Source: Brasenia schreberi (Eukaryota; Streptophyta; Magnoliopsida; Nymphaeales; Cabombaceae). Taken from it: a stretch of DNA of 64,000 bases. The translations under genes were made by a program, and so were the position numbers. The stretch lies in the NCBI GenBank assembly GCA_036023115.1, contig JAYKKT010000064.1, positions 7,944,501 to 8,008,500 on the forward strand, written 5' to 3'. The notes beneath the pieces are model-generated. The model worked only from the letters and a program-made list of their open reading frames with translations. It was not told the DNA's origin and did not search any database. Position 1 is the stretch's first letter; each line of letters opens with the position of its first letter. This document shows, piece by piece, positions 1 to 12,180 of this stretch.

Positions 1-1504
1 TGTAAAAGGGTGGCAATCAAGTTTTTTCGTTGAGGTCTAAAAAATTCATAAAATACAAAACATCGAGGAGGTTTCGAAATTTAGGTTTTAGTGCAGCGAA
101 AAAGGGTCAAGAATATGTTGTGTGTCTTCAACATCATTCTCATAATGTTTGATAACATCAAGATTGTCTTCAAGATCACTATGATCAATTTCACTATCTT
201 CTAAATTAAAAAATCATATAATTTTTTTTTTTTATTATTTTCAATAGAACTAGATTTATAATAATAGTTATCTTCAAGAAATTTCACATCCTTAGAAATA
301 TATAGTTTATCATTGATAGGGTTAAAATATTTATATCCCTTTTTGTGAATTCCATATCAAAGAAAAACACATTCAATAGCTCTAGGAGACAACTTATCAT
401 TTTTATCAATACAAACAAAACATTTGCAACCAAAAAACTTAGTCTTTCATAATAAAAAAAGAGATTATATAATTTTTCAAAAGGAGAAATATTTTAAAGA
501 CGAGTTGAACGCATTCTATTCATGATATATACGGCGGTAAGAGTAGCCTCCGCCATAAGAACTTATAAATATTACTATCAATTAAAAATTTAAAAGTGTT
601 CTATAAGTTTCTATAATATGCCTATATTTTCTTTCTGCTAACTCATTTTTTTGTGGGGTTTTGGTGCAACTTATTTTTATGTATAATCCCATTTGTTTCA
701 AAGAAAATTTAAAATCCTTTGATAAGTATTCTCTTCCCGAGTCGGATCTAAAAATCTTAATAGTAGAACCGAATTGATTCTTTACTTTATTATGAAAAAT
801 CAAATATTTTTCAAATACTTCCGATTTATGTTTCAATAGATATATCAAAGTAAAGCGAGTAAAGTTATATATAAATATTACATAATATTGTACTCCTCCT
901 TTGCAAATAATAGGGGCCGATCCCCAAATATCGGAATGTATTAATTCAAAAGATTTGTTACAAAATTTCTTTCACAAAAATGTAGATGATGCATTTTCCC
1001 AAGGATACATTCTTTACAATCAAAATTATGAATCTCATTTATCTTCAACAAAGAAAAATTACAGTCTATGCATATTCAAATGTCCAAGTCGCTCATGTCA
1101 AAGAGTAGTATCATGAACTACATCATAAGATTCAAAATTTGGCATAATTAAACTATCTATTTTGTATATTCCACTTTCTCTATGACCTTGACTAATCACC
1201 TTCTTCGATTAGTGATCCTGTACTACATAATTATTAGATGAGAAAGTGACTAAACAACCATTATCACAAATCTGAGCAACTGAGAGAAGATTTAGATTCG
1301 ACTTACGTATAAAATTTACATTTTGAATTTTAAAATCTTTTTTTTCAAATTTTTAATTTTTTTAATTTAAAGTTTCGTACCACCGACGGTAAAAACATGT
1401 TTTTCAAAGATATCTTGAGAATTTTTTAAAGATTTTTTACTATGGGTCATATGAAATGAAGCACCTGAGTCTAAGAACCAAGACATACCTTGAGAGGTGG
1501 AGAG
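1..1504 (-). mobile_element. Ty1/copia element A, 3' portion, cut by copia B and by the window edge
   Basis: Degenerate copia polyprotein on the minus strand: integrase core around 540-850, then pre-integrase and protease-proximal sequence up to about 1500. The same element resumes at 6868 (gag), so copia B is inserted into it. The layout matches the related element A' at 12.2-14.8 kb, including a shared stretch near each left end (about 12-40 here and 12220-12260 there). Its 3' LTR lies outside the window. Many stops and frame breaks; not functional. Confidence 0.75.
582..848 (-). pseudogene. copia A integrase core fragment
   Basis: An 88-codon open stretch with the copia integrase signature: FRSDSGREY (the second catalytic Asp block), then a KTPQKNELAERKYRHI stretch that corresponds to the usual PQQNG-ERKNR block. 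The first catalytic Asp region is out of frame or decayed. It is flanked by more integrase sequence in other frames, so this is a broken remnant and not a gene. Confidence 0.75.
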
Positions 1505-1831
1505 TTTTGAAGTTCCACAACAGAAATCATCTTTTATTGATAATAACGAGAGAATACATCAAGTGGAGGAAGGAGGAGCAGGTCAGCACCCTTGGTTGTT
1601 GCCCCCTGCATCTCACGTTTTCACCTACTTACACTAACCTAATTACAAAGCCAGACTTTATGATACTATTCTAACTTTTAAAAGACTTAACTACCCCTAA
1701 TTAGTGACTAACATAACTCAATTCCCAATGGATGAGGATACGATCCATTGGGATGTCCAATACAAACTAAAGACTTTAAACTTAAACTTAAAACACTAAG
1801 AATAATAACAAGGGCTTCAACTTGATTTCCA
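1505..1831 (-). repeat. 3' LTR of copia B
   Basis: Same sequence as 6537-6867 over its whole length apart from point changes and one divergent patch near 1730-1765. The terminal TG has mutated to TT at 1505-1506; the inner end keeps CTTGATTTCCA. Confidence 0.85.
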
Positions 1832-2115
1832 AAACACCCTCTCAAGTTGAATGACTTGTAATTCTCAACTGAGCAAGTGCTTTCTGAAGGCTATTGACTA
1901 AAACTGGTTTCTAATTGATCTTCTAAACGTAAATGGACCAGGTTGAAGATGCCTTGGGAAATATTTTCTCTGATAAAGTGACAATCTATTTCAATGTGTT
2001 TGGTTCTTTCATGGAAGACAGGATTCTGAGCTATTTGGAGGGCATCTCTACTGTCAGTAAAGAAAGTAATTGGAGTATTTCCTCTAAACCCAATTTCTTC
2101 TAGAAGTAATATAAT

Positions 2116-2770
2116 CTATTGACCTTCACACATGCCTAGGGCAATAGCACGGTACTCTGCCTCTGCACTAGACGTGGCCACCACAGATTGCTTCTTACTT
2201 TTCCAAGATATGATATTGCCTCCCAAATACACTACATACCCTTTTGTTGATTTTCTATCTGTTCTCAAACCTTCCCAATCTGCATTTGAATATATCCTTA
2301 TATCGAGTAATAAATATGGAGTATATAGCAAGCCATAAGTTATTGAGAATTTCAAGTACCTCATGATGTGAAATACTATGATGTTTAGATGGACAATGCA
2401 TCCACCTACTAGCATATCCAACTGCAAAACTAATGTTAGGTCACGTAATAGTAATATAGATCAACTTTCCCACTAATCTCTAGTATTTACCCATATCTTC
2501 ATATGGTTCGGTGGACTTATCACTATGTATCTCCATAGGAATAGAGTATATGCGACAATCTTCCATTTTTGTTTCTGTCAGTAAATGTAGGATGTATTTC
2601 CTTTGACTTAAGAATAAACAATCATCTTTATGAATAACTTCTATTCCTAATAAGTAATTAATCTTTTCAAATCCTAAGTCAAATACTATGTTTACTTTCT
2701 TCTTTAGATTGATTATGCTTTCAGTATCATCACCTGTGATGATAATATCATCAACATATACCAATAACAT
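2116..2770 (-). pseudogene. copia B reverse transcriptase C-half and RNase H
   Basis: The 2480-2770 piece contains MLLVYVDDIIITGDD, the RT catalytic YVDD block, followed by the LLGIEV region. The 2116-2427 piece holds the RNase H block (YSNADWEG for the usual YSDADWAG, RKSTKGYVVYLGG, SSAEAEYRA). The two lie in different frames. The N-terminal RT half continues with stops up to about 3270. Confidence 0.88.
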
Positions 2771-3274
2771 AGTAGTTTTCTAATCTTGTTTGATAAACAA
2801 TGTATGGTCACTAACACACTCCTTAAAGCCCAGATTTATGATACAATCACTGAATTTTTTAAACCATGCTCGTGGGGATTGTTTGAAACCATAAATTGAT
2901 TTCTTTAACTTGCATACCTTGACTTGCTTTTAATGATGAACATACCCAGGTGGTAGGTCTATATAAATATCTTCCATAAGATCTCCCTGAAGGAAAGCAT
3001 TCTTAACATCTAGCTGCCATAATTTTCATCTTTTATTTACTGCCAAACTTAGAATGATTCTGATGGTATTCATCTTTGTCACTGGAGCAAATGATTCTGT
3101 ATAATATATACCGTATGACTGGCTGTAACCTTTAGCTACTCTCTGCAAATGTCTCGTTTCGTACTAATGTTGTAATTTCCTCTTCCATTGTTCTTTCCAT
3201 TCTAGATGTTGTTTGGCCTCTTCAAATGTTCTCGGAATATGAATAGTATCTGCATGCATCACAAACAACTGATA

Positions 3275-4276
3275 TTATCTGGGATAATTAGAATATGATA
3301 CCATCTTTTCCAACCAGTATTTTACATTTTTCCGTTTCTCTTTTCTAATTGCAATAGGTAAATCACCCAATTCACTATCTGAGTGCTGAGAGGTTACCTG
3401 AGTCGGAGTTAGGTCTGATTCAGGCGGAGGATTATGATCCAGGGTAGTTGACTGATGTGGGAGAAAGGCCTTTCTGTTATCTTTGGTATATACTTGCCAC
3501 TGCATCTCTTGAGAAAGTATCATCTCTTCGCCTTATCTTCCTGTGCAAACTCAATTTCAATTGGTGGAAGTGGTATCACAGGTGGAGACTGTATATCTAA
3601 TGAAACAATTTCTTCCATATTATAAAACGGTGTATCTTCATGAAAGGTAACATTCATTGTAACATATAATTTTCTTCTGATGAGATCATAACACTTGCAA
3701 TACTTTTGAGTAGAGGAGTATCCCAGAAAGATACATCTGATCGATCTTGCATCTAGTTTATCCCTTAGGCCATGATGAATGTGAACAAAGCAAGTAGAAC
3801 CAAACACTCTCGGAAGAAGATAAAATTGTTTATGGGTAGGACATAATAAATGAAATTGAGTATTCCTACAAAGGATCCTGCTTGGCATACGATTTATAAG
3901 AAAAATTGTAGTCAAAACTGCTCACCCCAATAACATTTTGGTGCATTACACCCAATTAAAAGAGTCCTTGGCACCTTGCTATTTCTAGAATATTCCAATT
4001 TTTCCTTTCAGCAATACCATTTTGTTTAGAAGAATAGGCACATGAGGTGTGGTGCAAAATTTCATGATCTAAAAAATATGAGTGAAGTGATTGAGAAATA
4101 AACTCACTCCCATTATCACTACGAAAAACTCTTATAGTACGCTGAAACTGAGTATGTATAAACTGACTGTATATTGGAAGAATATTCTTCACTTCATCTT
4201 TAGTCTTCATAAGATATATTATAGTGAATCTAGTACAATCATGAATGAATGAGACAAAGTATTTATATCCATGCAC
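3275..4276 (-). pseudogene. copia B integrase and integrase-RT linker
   Basis: 3956-4276 carries the integrase core: FVSFIHDCTRF (first Asp), VFRSDNGSEF (second Asp), then SSKQNGIAERKN. 3520-3915 continues it (INRMPSRIL, FGSTCFVH, FLGYSSTQKYCKCYD), and 3275-3523 is the linker before RT. Three pieces in separate frames show inactivation. Confidence 0.85.
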
Positions 4277-4624
4277 AGAAATAGTAGAACAAGGGCCCTA
4301 AATAGCTGAATGAACAATCTCAAAATGAATGGAAGATTTTTCTTCATTTAAAGGAAAAGAAATATGATGGTGTTTTGCCTTCTGACATGTTTCACAATTA
4401 AAATTAAAATTATTACAATCATTAAACTCATGTAGTAACATTTTCATTTTAGAGTATGGTAAATGTCCTAGTCTCTGGTGTCAACGAGGTATATTCTCCT
4501 TCTGTTTCTCTGTAATGACAGTTGATTATAAGGTTGCTCCTTTATTGTCCTCGCAAAAGTAGAGGCCTTTTCGTACACTATCTTGACCAAAGATCCTCAA
4601 CGTCTTCAGTTCCTGAAAGACACA

Positions 4625-5646
4625 TCAAGTATAATAAAAAATTATACGACATTTCAAATCTTGAGCCATAGCAAATACAGACAATAAATTGACGTATATA
4701 TTCGGAACATGTAAAACATTTTTTAATGTGCCAAAAGATGTAATAATACTCCATTTTCCCACTATTAGAGTATGAGAGTCATCTGCCGGTCTAATGTTAA
4801 TTTTTGCCTCGGTCAACTCATAGTTAGCAAAAAAAAATCTCTTCAATGGATTATGTGATTTGTAACCCCAGAATCAATAACCCATATCATTGAATGAGAA
4901 GTAATTGTATTACCCTGAGTCAAAAATGAGAATGGATATACTATAGTTGCTTGCGAGTCAATGTGGGAGGACGTAGATGGAGAGTGTGAATCAGTCAAAC
5001 GAGCCTTGAGCAACTCACTCTTTTTTCCAACTAATTTCCAACATGTTTCCTTAGTTTGTCGTGGTTTTTCACAATGAGAACAGGTCAATTTATCCTTTTC
5101 TTCAGATGTAAGTCCGGATCTTTCCCTGCCTCTGACATAACTTTCACTTCTCCGAGAGAAGGGAGGAGTCATATTTCTTCCTACAAACGCTGAGGTCTTT
5201 GAATTGATTTTGGTTTCCTTCTCTAAATATTTTTTGTCTTCTTCCCGAAGAAAGAGGGAGTATACGATACTCAATGATGAAAACTCCTCTTTACTGAGAA
5301 TGTTATTCTTTACTGCCTCGTACTCTGAAGAGATACCTCATAAGAGATCAAATACTTTGCGTTGTTCAAACTCTTCATTCCACTCTTGCGTCAAACTCTG
5401 ACATTTTGTCTTAGAATAGAGTTGTAATTCTTCCTATAGGCCTCTGAGTTCTGCATAATATTCAATGATTGTTCTTCCTCCATGTCTGCATTTTCGAATC
5501 TTTTCTATGAGATCATATTTCTTTACAATATTTTTCTGTTGAGTATAGGCTTCCTTTACTGCCAGCCAGATATCCTTAGCAGCTTCTAAGAACATGAACG
5601 TGCTACCAATAGAAGGTGTCATGAATTGAATTAGCCAGGCGCTCAC
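4625..5646 (-). pseudogene. copia B gag and protease
   Basis: 5434-5646 matches the UBN2-type copia gag (KDIWLAVKEAYTQQKN, IIEYYAELRGL). 4843-5274 has a zinc-knuckle region in which the GH of CX2CX4HX4C is replaced (CSHCEKPRQTKETCW), and then the protease site WVIDSGVTNH, where the usual DSGAT is altered. 4625-4846 is the end of protease and the pre-integrase part. Gag N-terminal coding and leader occupy about 5650-6520 with many stops. Confidence 0.8.
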
Positions 5647-6520
5647 TAGTGCATTTTTTCTACATCATCGAGAATAAAGGGGATCCATAACTGAAGGTTG
5701 AGGTATATCACCAGTTAAGTAATCCCATCGCCCCCTGATCATAATTGCCAGTTCGATAGATCAGGCCCATTATACATAGTTCTTTCCGTCTAATTTCAAA
5801 TTTGTGATTTGAAATCATTCTCCTTTGTTTTAGGAATTAAGTTCATTACCATCTACCATCTTTGCCCTTTCCATATTTATAGATACTGAACTTCTTATGA
5901 ATTTCTCAGAAGATATCTCAACGGGAGCTATCAATAGAAAAATAACTTCAAATAATGTGACAACAAGAGAAGTATGAACCAAATTTTAATATCGCCTGAG
6001 GAAAGATGATTAACTGTAATATTAATTAGTCGGCACCCTCACTGGAAAGAGGCGTCAATTTTGAGATGATTTCTTAAGAATAAATTTTGGGATTTCTCAA
6101 TGCTAATATACCATCAAATCTGCCCCAGTCATCTAACGAACTACGATTATAAGAGGGACTTCAATTAACAGCCAGGCTGAACATTCTTCAGGTACCAAGT
6201 CTCTTCCCGCAGAAAGACTTCCAAACAAGAATACGGTGAGAATGACTCTGTTTGTGGTCCTATACAGTGAGAATGACTCCTTTTTCCTTACCAATCAATA
6301 AAGATTAAAGCCACATGACAATAAAGTTGGCAGGCCGAGTGAAGTATTGCTGAGAGATCTTGATACCAGGCGGGAATTCAAACACACACGTTGGACTTTT
6401 AAGGCAATAAACTAAGGTAACAAGAAGAAAAGACTCTGCAGTTACTTATCTTCTCGCTGTCAACACTGTAAACTTCTCCTTTTTCTGTTTTTCTTCTCTG
6501 TTTGGAGCTAGATGGCCACG

Positions 6521-6536
6521 GTAGGCTCTAATACCA
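6521..6536 (-). other. copia B primer-binding site (initiator tRNA-Met)
   Basis: The minus strand reads TGGTATTAGAGCCTAC directly after the LTR end. This is the usual copia iMet primer-binding site (TGGTATCAGAGC) with one change. Confidence 0.85.
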
Positions 6537-6867
6537 TGTTGAAGTTACGCAACAGAAATAATCTTTTATTGATAATAACTAGAGAATACAATATATGGAG
6601 GAAGGAGGAGTAGGTTGGCACCCTTGGCTGCCGCCCCCTGAATCTCACGTTTTCACCTACTTACACTAACCTAATTACAAAGCCAGACTTTATACAACTA
6701 ATTTCACTTAAAAGACTTAACTACCCCTAATTAGTGACTAACATAACTCAATTCCCAATGGATCAGTGGGATCCAAATTATATAACTTATCTACAATACA
6801 AACTAAAGACTTTAAACTTAAACTTAAAACACTAAGAATAATAACGAGGGCTTCAGCTTGATTTCCA
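6537..6867 (-). repeat. 5' LTR of copia B
   Basis: Begins TGTTGAAGTT and ends GATTTCCA on the + strand, so it is a TG..CA LTR. It lies directly against the primer-binding site at 6521-6536, which fixes the boundary and the minus-strand orientation. Confidence 0.85.
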
Positions 6868-7808
6868 ATAGAAAGAGCATTTTCGAAAATGCTTGCCTTT
6901 TCTTTGAACATTTCTTCTATATAAGCTTTGATGTTGGTAGACAAAACTCGTTCATCATTGTCTTACACAACTCCTATGTTTCCATATTTCTTTGGAAGAA
7001 GAGGACAAGTGATTTTGATATAATAACTTTCCTAATGACATATCGTGTCCTTGTTCGGCCATAGACCCGTGGGATTTTTGTTTGATCCATCTCTTTTTTC
7101 TTCGAAGTTTTTACATGAGGGGGCATGTATGTCTTCATATTTGCTCCCTGCTTGGAGACGGCAAGAACGGCTTCTTTTGCTACATTTATATTTTTTAATC
7201 TAGTTTCTTCTATCACTAAATCGGCCAAAATGTCTCTCTTTGGTCTACGTTTTCTAAGTATTACGTTAGATATAATATTTTCAAATTCATCCCTTAATCC
7301 ATGTATAAATAAAAGGAAGTATTGGTTGCCTAAAAACTGTTGAAATTCATCTATTTTTTAAAGTTTTCTAAATTTACTCTTAAAATTCATTGTGATATTA
7401 TCTAATACTTAAATTGCCTTATTTAAGTATTATCATTATTTCCATTAAATCAATTTGAAAAACAAAATCATTTTGAGAATGAATCTTTTTCAAATATTCT
7501 TAAGTTTCAAAAGCATTTTCAAAAACACTAATTCAATTTCTAAGTTTCTCATCCACATTTTGACAAATTATCTAAGTTATTTTTGCATTCATCTTTTCTC
7601 AAGTTTTTAAATGTCGCTTGTATTTTTATTGAGATTTGAAAACATCATCATCATCTAAGTCTTCAATGTCTAAGATAGGTTCTTGAATTGTCTCGTCAAT
7701 GTAATCCTAAAAGTTTTTTAATAAAAAATACTTTTTCATAGTTCTTACCCAACTTTTATAGCATTTTCGGTCAAGAATACATTTAAAAGACTCATTTTTG
7801 TTATCCAT
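6868..7808 (-). pseudogene. copia A gag, 5' half
   Basis: The minus strand reads from an ATG at 7808 (MDNKNESFK) through degenerate gag toward copia B. It aligns in order with gag of A' (start at 14692). Matching landmarks are YIEEMFKEKASIF and, near 7200, an ETRLKNINVAKEAVLA segment. Stops and frame changes run throughout. Confidence 0.65.
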
Positions 7809-7925
7809 TTTAATAAAGAAACAAATATCTTAGTATTACCTCAAGTTTGAAGTGATTTCACGAACTTTTTAATCTTGGCACGCTTATCGATGTACTCAAA
7901 TTCTTCAAAACGAGGCTCTGTAACA

Positions 7926-8350
7926 TGTAAATATTTGTTGATGCATGAATGTTCATCGGCCAAGTCACAAATCGTCGATATGTTGGTGAAATCATCAAGA
8001 TGTCAAAGTATCCAAATATGAATATCTAAGTCAACAATGCAACAAGAGCCAAGAGTAAAGAGAGAGTCAAAACACGAATCAAAAGGTTGTGCAAGATAGT
8101 TTGATTTATTGATGGAGTGATGCTCTATTTATAACTTAACATATAAGTGAGAGAGAAGAGAGTAGTAAGGAGAGATAAGAGAGCTAGCTGAATGCCGTTG
8201 TTGGGGATAAGGTCTCCCCAATGGCTATATTAGCTAGCCATTAGCCGTCAGCCAACTGAATGGCCAAGGCCTTATGGCTTTGTCTATTCAGTACCTAAAC
8301 TTGGGCCAGCATGGGTTGGGCCCTAATGGCCTGTCCAATGACGTGTTAAT
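7926..8350 (-). repeat. 5' LTR of copia A
   Basis: Bounded on the left by a decayed primer-binding site (GAGGCTCTGTAACA at 7912-7925). A minus-strand TATA box, TATAAATA, lies at 8127-8134. The right edge is approximate. The leader after the site, read on the minus strand, shares TTTGAGTACATCGATAAGCG with the leader of element C at 48.65 kb, which assigns both to one family. The stretch GTTGGGGATAAGGTCTCCCC has a counterpart in the A' LTR near 19.0 kb. Confidence 0.65.
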
Positions 8351-9015
8351 AGTCCTTCAGTATCTTTCTATATGTTCAAACCATCTTAAACGATTTATCA
8401 AGGCATCTTCCCTCCTCCAATTAGAGTATTGAGGATCGTGGGTGGAAGGACATGGGATTTGACCAGTTAGGTAAGTCCATCTCCCCTGGCGCCAACTCCA
8501 CCAACCATGACTACTCTAAAAAATTCCTTTCGTCTAATCGCGTTGTCGTGATTTGAATTTTTTTCATTTTCTCATTTATAGAATTTTCAAGAATCATAAA
8601 GGAACTTTCGATATCTTTTTGTTTTTTTGCCATGTATATAATACTCTTTTTGGCTTAAATCGTTGGTATAGTATAGTCAGGATTGGCACACAATATTCAT
8701 TGAAGTCTCTTGGCGATTTGTAGCTGCACTCCTTTCTTAAAAACACTTGATTTAATGTCTTATAGGGTCTGATATTATGTTATACATACACATTTTATTG
8801 AAAGGATCAATAATACTTACAAATATTGGCAGATGGCTTCTTGCGCCACTTCTGGCTGTCGTATCTCACATTTTAGTCTAGAACCCTAATCACATTATAT
8901 AGACTAATTCTAACTTGAATGACTAAATTGCCCATACTATTAATTAAGAACTACAGGTATTAGAATATATGGACTAGGATCTACACGAATCCAATATTTG
9001 GGACTCGTTTTCATT
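8351..9015 (-). mobile_element. Copia H remnant: 5' LTR, leader and gag start
   Basis: 8778 to about 9015 looks like a minus-strand LTR (TGTTATACAT at its edge, next to a decayed primer site GGTCTGATATTA). The leader and gag N-terminus (about 8400-8770) resemble those of copia B near 5700-5830, including CTTTCCGTCTAATT-like text. About 45 bp at 8352-8396 resembles the 3' coding end of the RTE family. Edges are approximate. Confidence 0.5.
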
Positions 9016-9019
9016 CACT

Positions 9020-9743
9020 AATACCATTCACATACATAAATCTTATACGAGACATGTATGTTGGTGCAAAATATGTGAGGACTCATGAAGGAATGACAAA
9101 CCCCTTTAAAGTTAATTTTAGGTTACATCGGGGATAAACTTTAAGTCCATTTATTTATATTGGTTGAGTCAACAAAACATATTCAAGATGAAATACTTTT
9201 GTGTATGTTATTTGCATATGACATTGTGTTAGTAGATGAGTCAAAAAATTAATAGGAAATTAAACTATAGGGAGAACCATTATAAAGTAAAGGCTTCCGA
9301 CTTAGTTATACTAAGACAAAATATATGAAATGTAAGTTTGATCATTTGGGTACTTTAGAGGACATAAGAATTAAGATTGGCACACATTGCATCTCTCGTA
9401 AGGAAAGTTTTAAATACCTTGGGTTAATTTTTTAAAGTAATGAAAAATTGATAGAGATGTTATGTATAGGATTATGCCTGTTAGTTAAAATGGAGAGGGG
9501 CATAAGGTATTATATGTGATAAAATTATATCATTAGAGTTGAAAGGTAAATAGTATACAACAACAATTAGAGTTGTTATGTTTTATGGTTCTAAGTGTTG
9601 GGTAATTAATCATTAACATTTACAAAAGATGTTCATAGCATAAATGAAGATGTTAAGATGGATGAGTGGTCACACAAGGAAAGACAGTATACATAATGAG
9701 GTTATTAGAAACAAATTGGGAGTAGCGCCAATAGAGGATAAAA
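9020..9743 (+). mobile_element. RTE LINE fragment (RT to C-terminus), + strand
   Basis: Aligns with the RTE copy at 33.95-34.68 kb: ATACATAAATCTTATACGAG, ACTCATGAAGGAATGACA, and further on GATGTTAAGATGGATGAGTG and ATTGGGAGTAGCGCCAATAG. It breaks off inside the last coding part at 9743, where copia F begins. Stops are frequent. Neither end of the element is present. Confidence 0.8.
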
Positions 9744-12180
9744 TGTTCTTGGTTTTTCCAATCCATGATTTCATTCATTGCAAAAACCTTCATGTTTCTC
9801 GAATTTGCGCATGGCATTTGGCTTACTGTTTCTCAAGCGTATTCCAGGAAAAATATATAGCAAAGAAATACAAAATATTAGAAAAAATCAAGAAATGCAA
9901 ACAAGGCACACATTCTATTCGTGATTACTATGCTTATCTTCGTGGTGTGTGGGATGAACTTTTTTCTACACAAATATTAAGTGTTCTACTTCACTTCACT
10001 TCACTTGTTAAAAGGAATAGTATTTGACTTGTTGTGGGGTGTATTTGACTTAATATTAAGTGTTCTACTACACAAATGTTGAAAGGAATTTTGAATAAAA
10101 AAAAGAAAGTATTTGACTTATTGTGGGGTGTAAAATCATAATTTGAATCCATGAAGATCAACATCCTAGGCCGAGAAGAGCTCCCTTCACTTGGGATAGT
10201 TTACTCTCTATTAATTCGAGAATAAGATCGCCGAAATATTGAGAAGGACAACACAACTACTACTGAATAACATTAGCTTGAAGCTAGGGCAGACAATTCA
10301 TATTATCGTGGAAGAGGTAGACAACAAAATCGTAGAAGGGGTTGTGGTCATTTCTATTTCAAAGAAAAAGATAAAATTGTATGCTCTCATTGCGGAAAAT
10401 CAAGACATTCAAAAGAAAACTTATGGAAATTACGTGGAAGACTTCGAGTTTCACTGACCACGCAACAATTTTGCCCATGTTTCTGAAAGTATAGTGACTA
10501 GTACACTAGTACAGATGGTATTAAGGAACTAATAAAGAGGATAGAAGGTTTGAAAACCCGATTTTCTGAAAGTCAACAACTTCTACTAGTCACGCTACAC
10601 TTTAAAGGGTAACAAATCTTCTTCCTCTCATTCTAAAACTTGGATAATTAACTCTGGTGCTACCGATCATAGGATAGGAGAGACATCATATTTTTCTGAT
10701 TATCGACTTCTTCTAAGATAAGAGCCAATCAAGTCGATGGTCCTCACTCACACATGATTGGAAAGGGAAGTATTTGTCATGTCCCTAGTTTTCCAATAAA
10801 CCTTCTTTCAGTAAATGCCTTCATACGTACTCTCAATTGTTGTAACCTTCCACCCCATTGGTTGTATTTTTCATGATAGTCTGCAATGAGGATTATATGC
10901 TCTAGAAGACGACTTTTAACATACTGCTTCATATGACACTTCTTCAACAATTGCTCGAGACGAGGAGATTGCTATGGCACTTGCGTTTAGGTCATCTTCT
11001 TGTGTCCACTTACCCATGTATTACCAAATCCTAGGATTTTGTCCAATAAATTTTATCATACATGTGAAGTGTGTCGACTTGGAAAATGCCAACAAGTACC
11101 TTATCCTTCTAGTGAGTCTAGAATATCCCAGCCATTATCATGAACGTGAAGTGTGTCAACTTGGAAAACACCAATGAACACCTTATCCTTCTAGTGAGTC
11201 TAGAAGATCTCAACCATTTGAACTTTTTCATTAAGATATATGGGGTCCCAATCCAGTTACATATCTTTTTTATCAAAAATACTTCATCTCTTTTATTGAT
11301 GATTGAACACGTCTTGCAATTGTTTATCTAATAAAATCAAAAGCTGAGGTTTCATCCATCTTTCCTATTATCCACAAGCTTATCCTCACTCAGTTTAACT
11401 CTTGTCTTCATTTAGATAATAGGGAGAATATATAAGTGGACAGTTGTAGGAATATCTACAGGCTCATATCATTCATTAAACCTCATGCTCATATACACCT
11501 CTGCACTGCAAAATAGAATAGCTGAAAGAAAAAATTGATATATCCTAAAAGTAGCTTGTACATTTCTTATTCAACATAATGTACTAAAAACATATTAGGG
11601 GGAAGTTGTTCTTATTGTTGTCTATCTAATAAATAGGATGCTTAGTTCAACACTCAAAGGCAATAGTCCTATAAAGTGCCTTGGTAAAGAATAAAAAAAA
11701 ATTTAGATCACTCCTCTCATTTTCAGTTGTACTGGTTTTGTTCATGTCCACCTACCTAGTCGGGATAAACTCGATCCTAGAGCCCTCAAATGCATTTTAC
11801 TTGGTTATTCGAATTCTCGTAAAGGCTATAAGTGCTATGATCTAATCCATCGGAAAATTTGTGTATCTATGGATGTTGTTTTCTCATAATCTACTATGTA
11901 TTGTACTTCTCAAGGAGAGTCAATAACCTCTGAAGTTATGCCTCCATATGTTTTTCTAATTCCTAGTGTGACAGAAAATATGGAAGGTGACAAGGAAAAA
12001 AGGACAATTGAACCGAAAAATGTTGTTGTATACAAGAGAGGGCCAAGGAAGATTATTTTCAACCAAGATCCTACTGAAGAGATTACGACCACCAAAGATC
12101 TTTCCCTAGACTTAGATCCTCCACCAATAGCAGAAGGAGAATTGAAAATTCCTATTGCATAGAATTTTCCCATTCCCATA
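9744..12180 (+). mobile_element. Ty1/copia element F, gag to integrase linker
   Basis: Read in order on the + strand, with frame shifts: gag (9850-9990, KYKILEKIKKCKQGTHSIRDYYAYLRGVWDEL), a zinc knuckle around 10380 (CSHCGKSRHSKEN), protease around 10640 (WIINSGATDH), pre-integrase (LLWHLRLGHLL around 10970), integrase core around 11270-11560 and the post-integrase linker to 12160. RT and RNase H are missing; copia A' follows in the opposite orientation. A duplicated segment lies at 11060-11208. Confidence 0.75.
11060..11208 (+). repeat. Local tandem duplication of the integrase zinc-motif half in copia F
   Basis: Two copies of about 67 bp (about 11060-11128 and 11142-11208) share GTGAAGTGTGTC, AACTTGGAAAA and CCTTATCCTTCTAGTGAGTC. 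In the integrase frame each encodes the CEVCxLGK block of the HHCC zinc domain and the PYPSSESR stretch after it. Functional copia integrases carry one such block. Confidence 0.75.

Larger units (their letters stand above)
1505..6867 (-). mobile_element. Ty1/copia retrotransposon B, complete but dead, with both LTRs
   Basis: A 5.36-kb element with two LTRs of about 330 bp (1505-1831 and 6537-6867). Reading the minus strand: 5' LTR, a primer-binding site matching initiator tRNA-Met (TGGTATTAGAGCC), gag with a zinc knuckle, protease, integrase, reverse transcriptase with YVDD, RNase H, a polypurine tract (GAGAGGG just inside 1831) and the 3' LTR. The order GAG-PR-INT-RT-RH is the copia order. 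The polyprotein is split into at least eight frames, so it cannot move by itself. It is inserted into copia A. No clean 5-bp target duplication is visible, probably because of decay. Confidence 0.88.
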
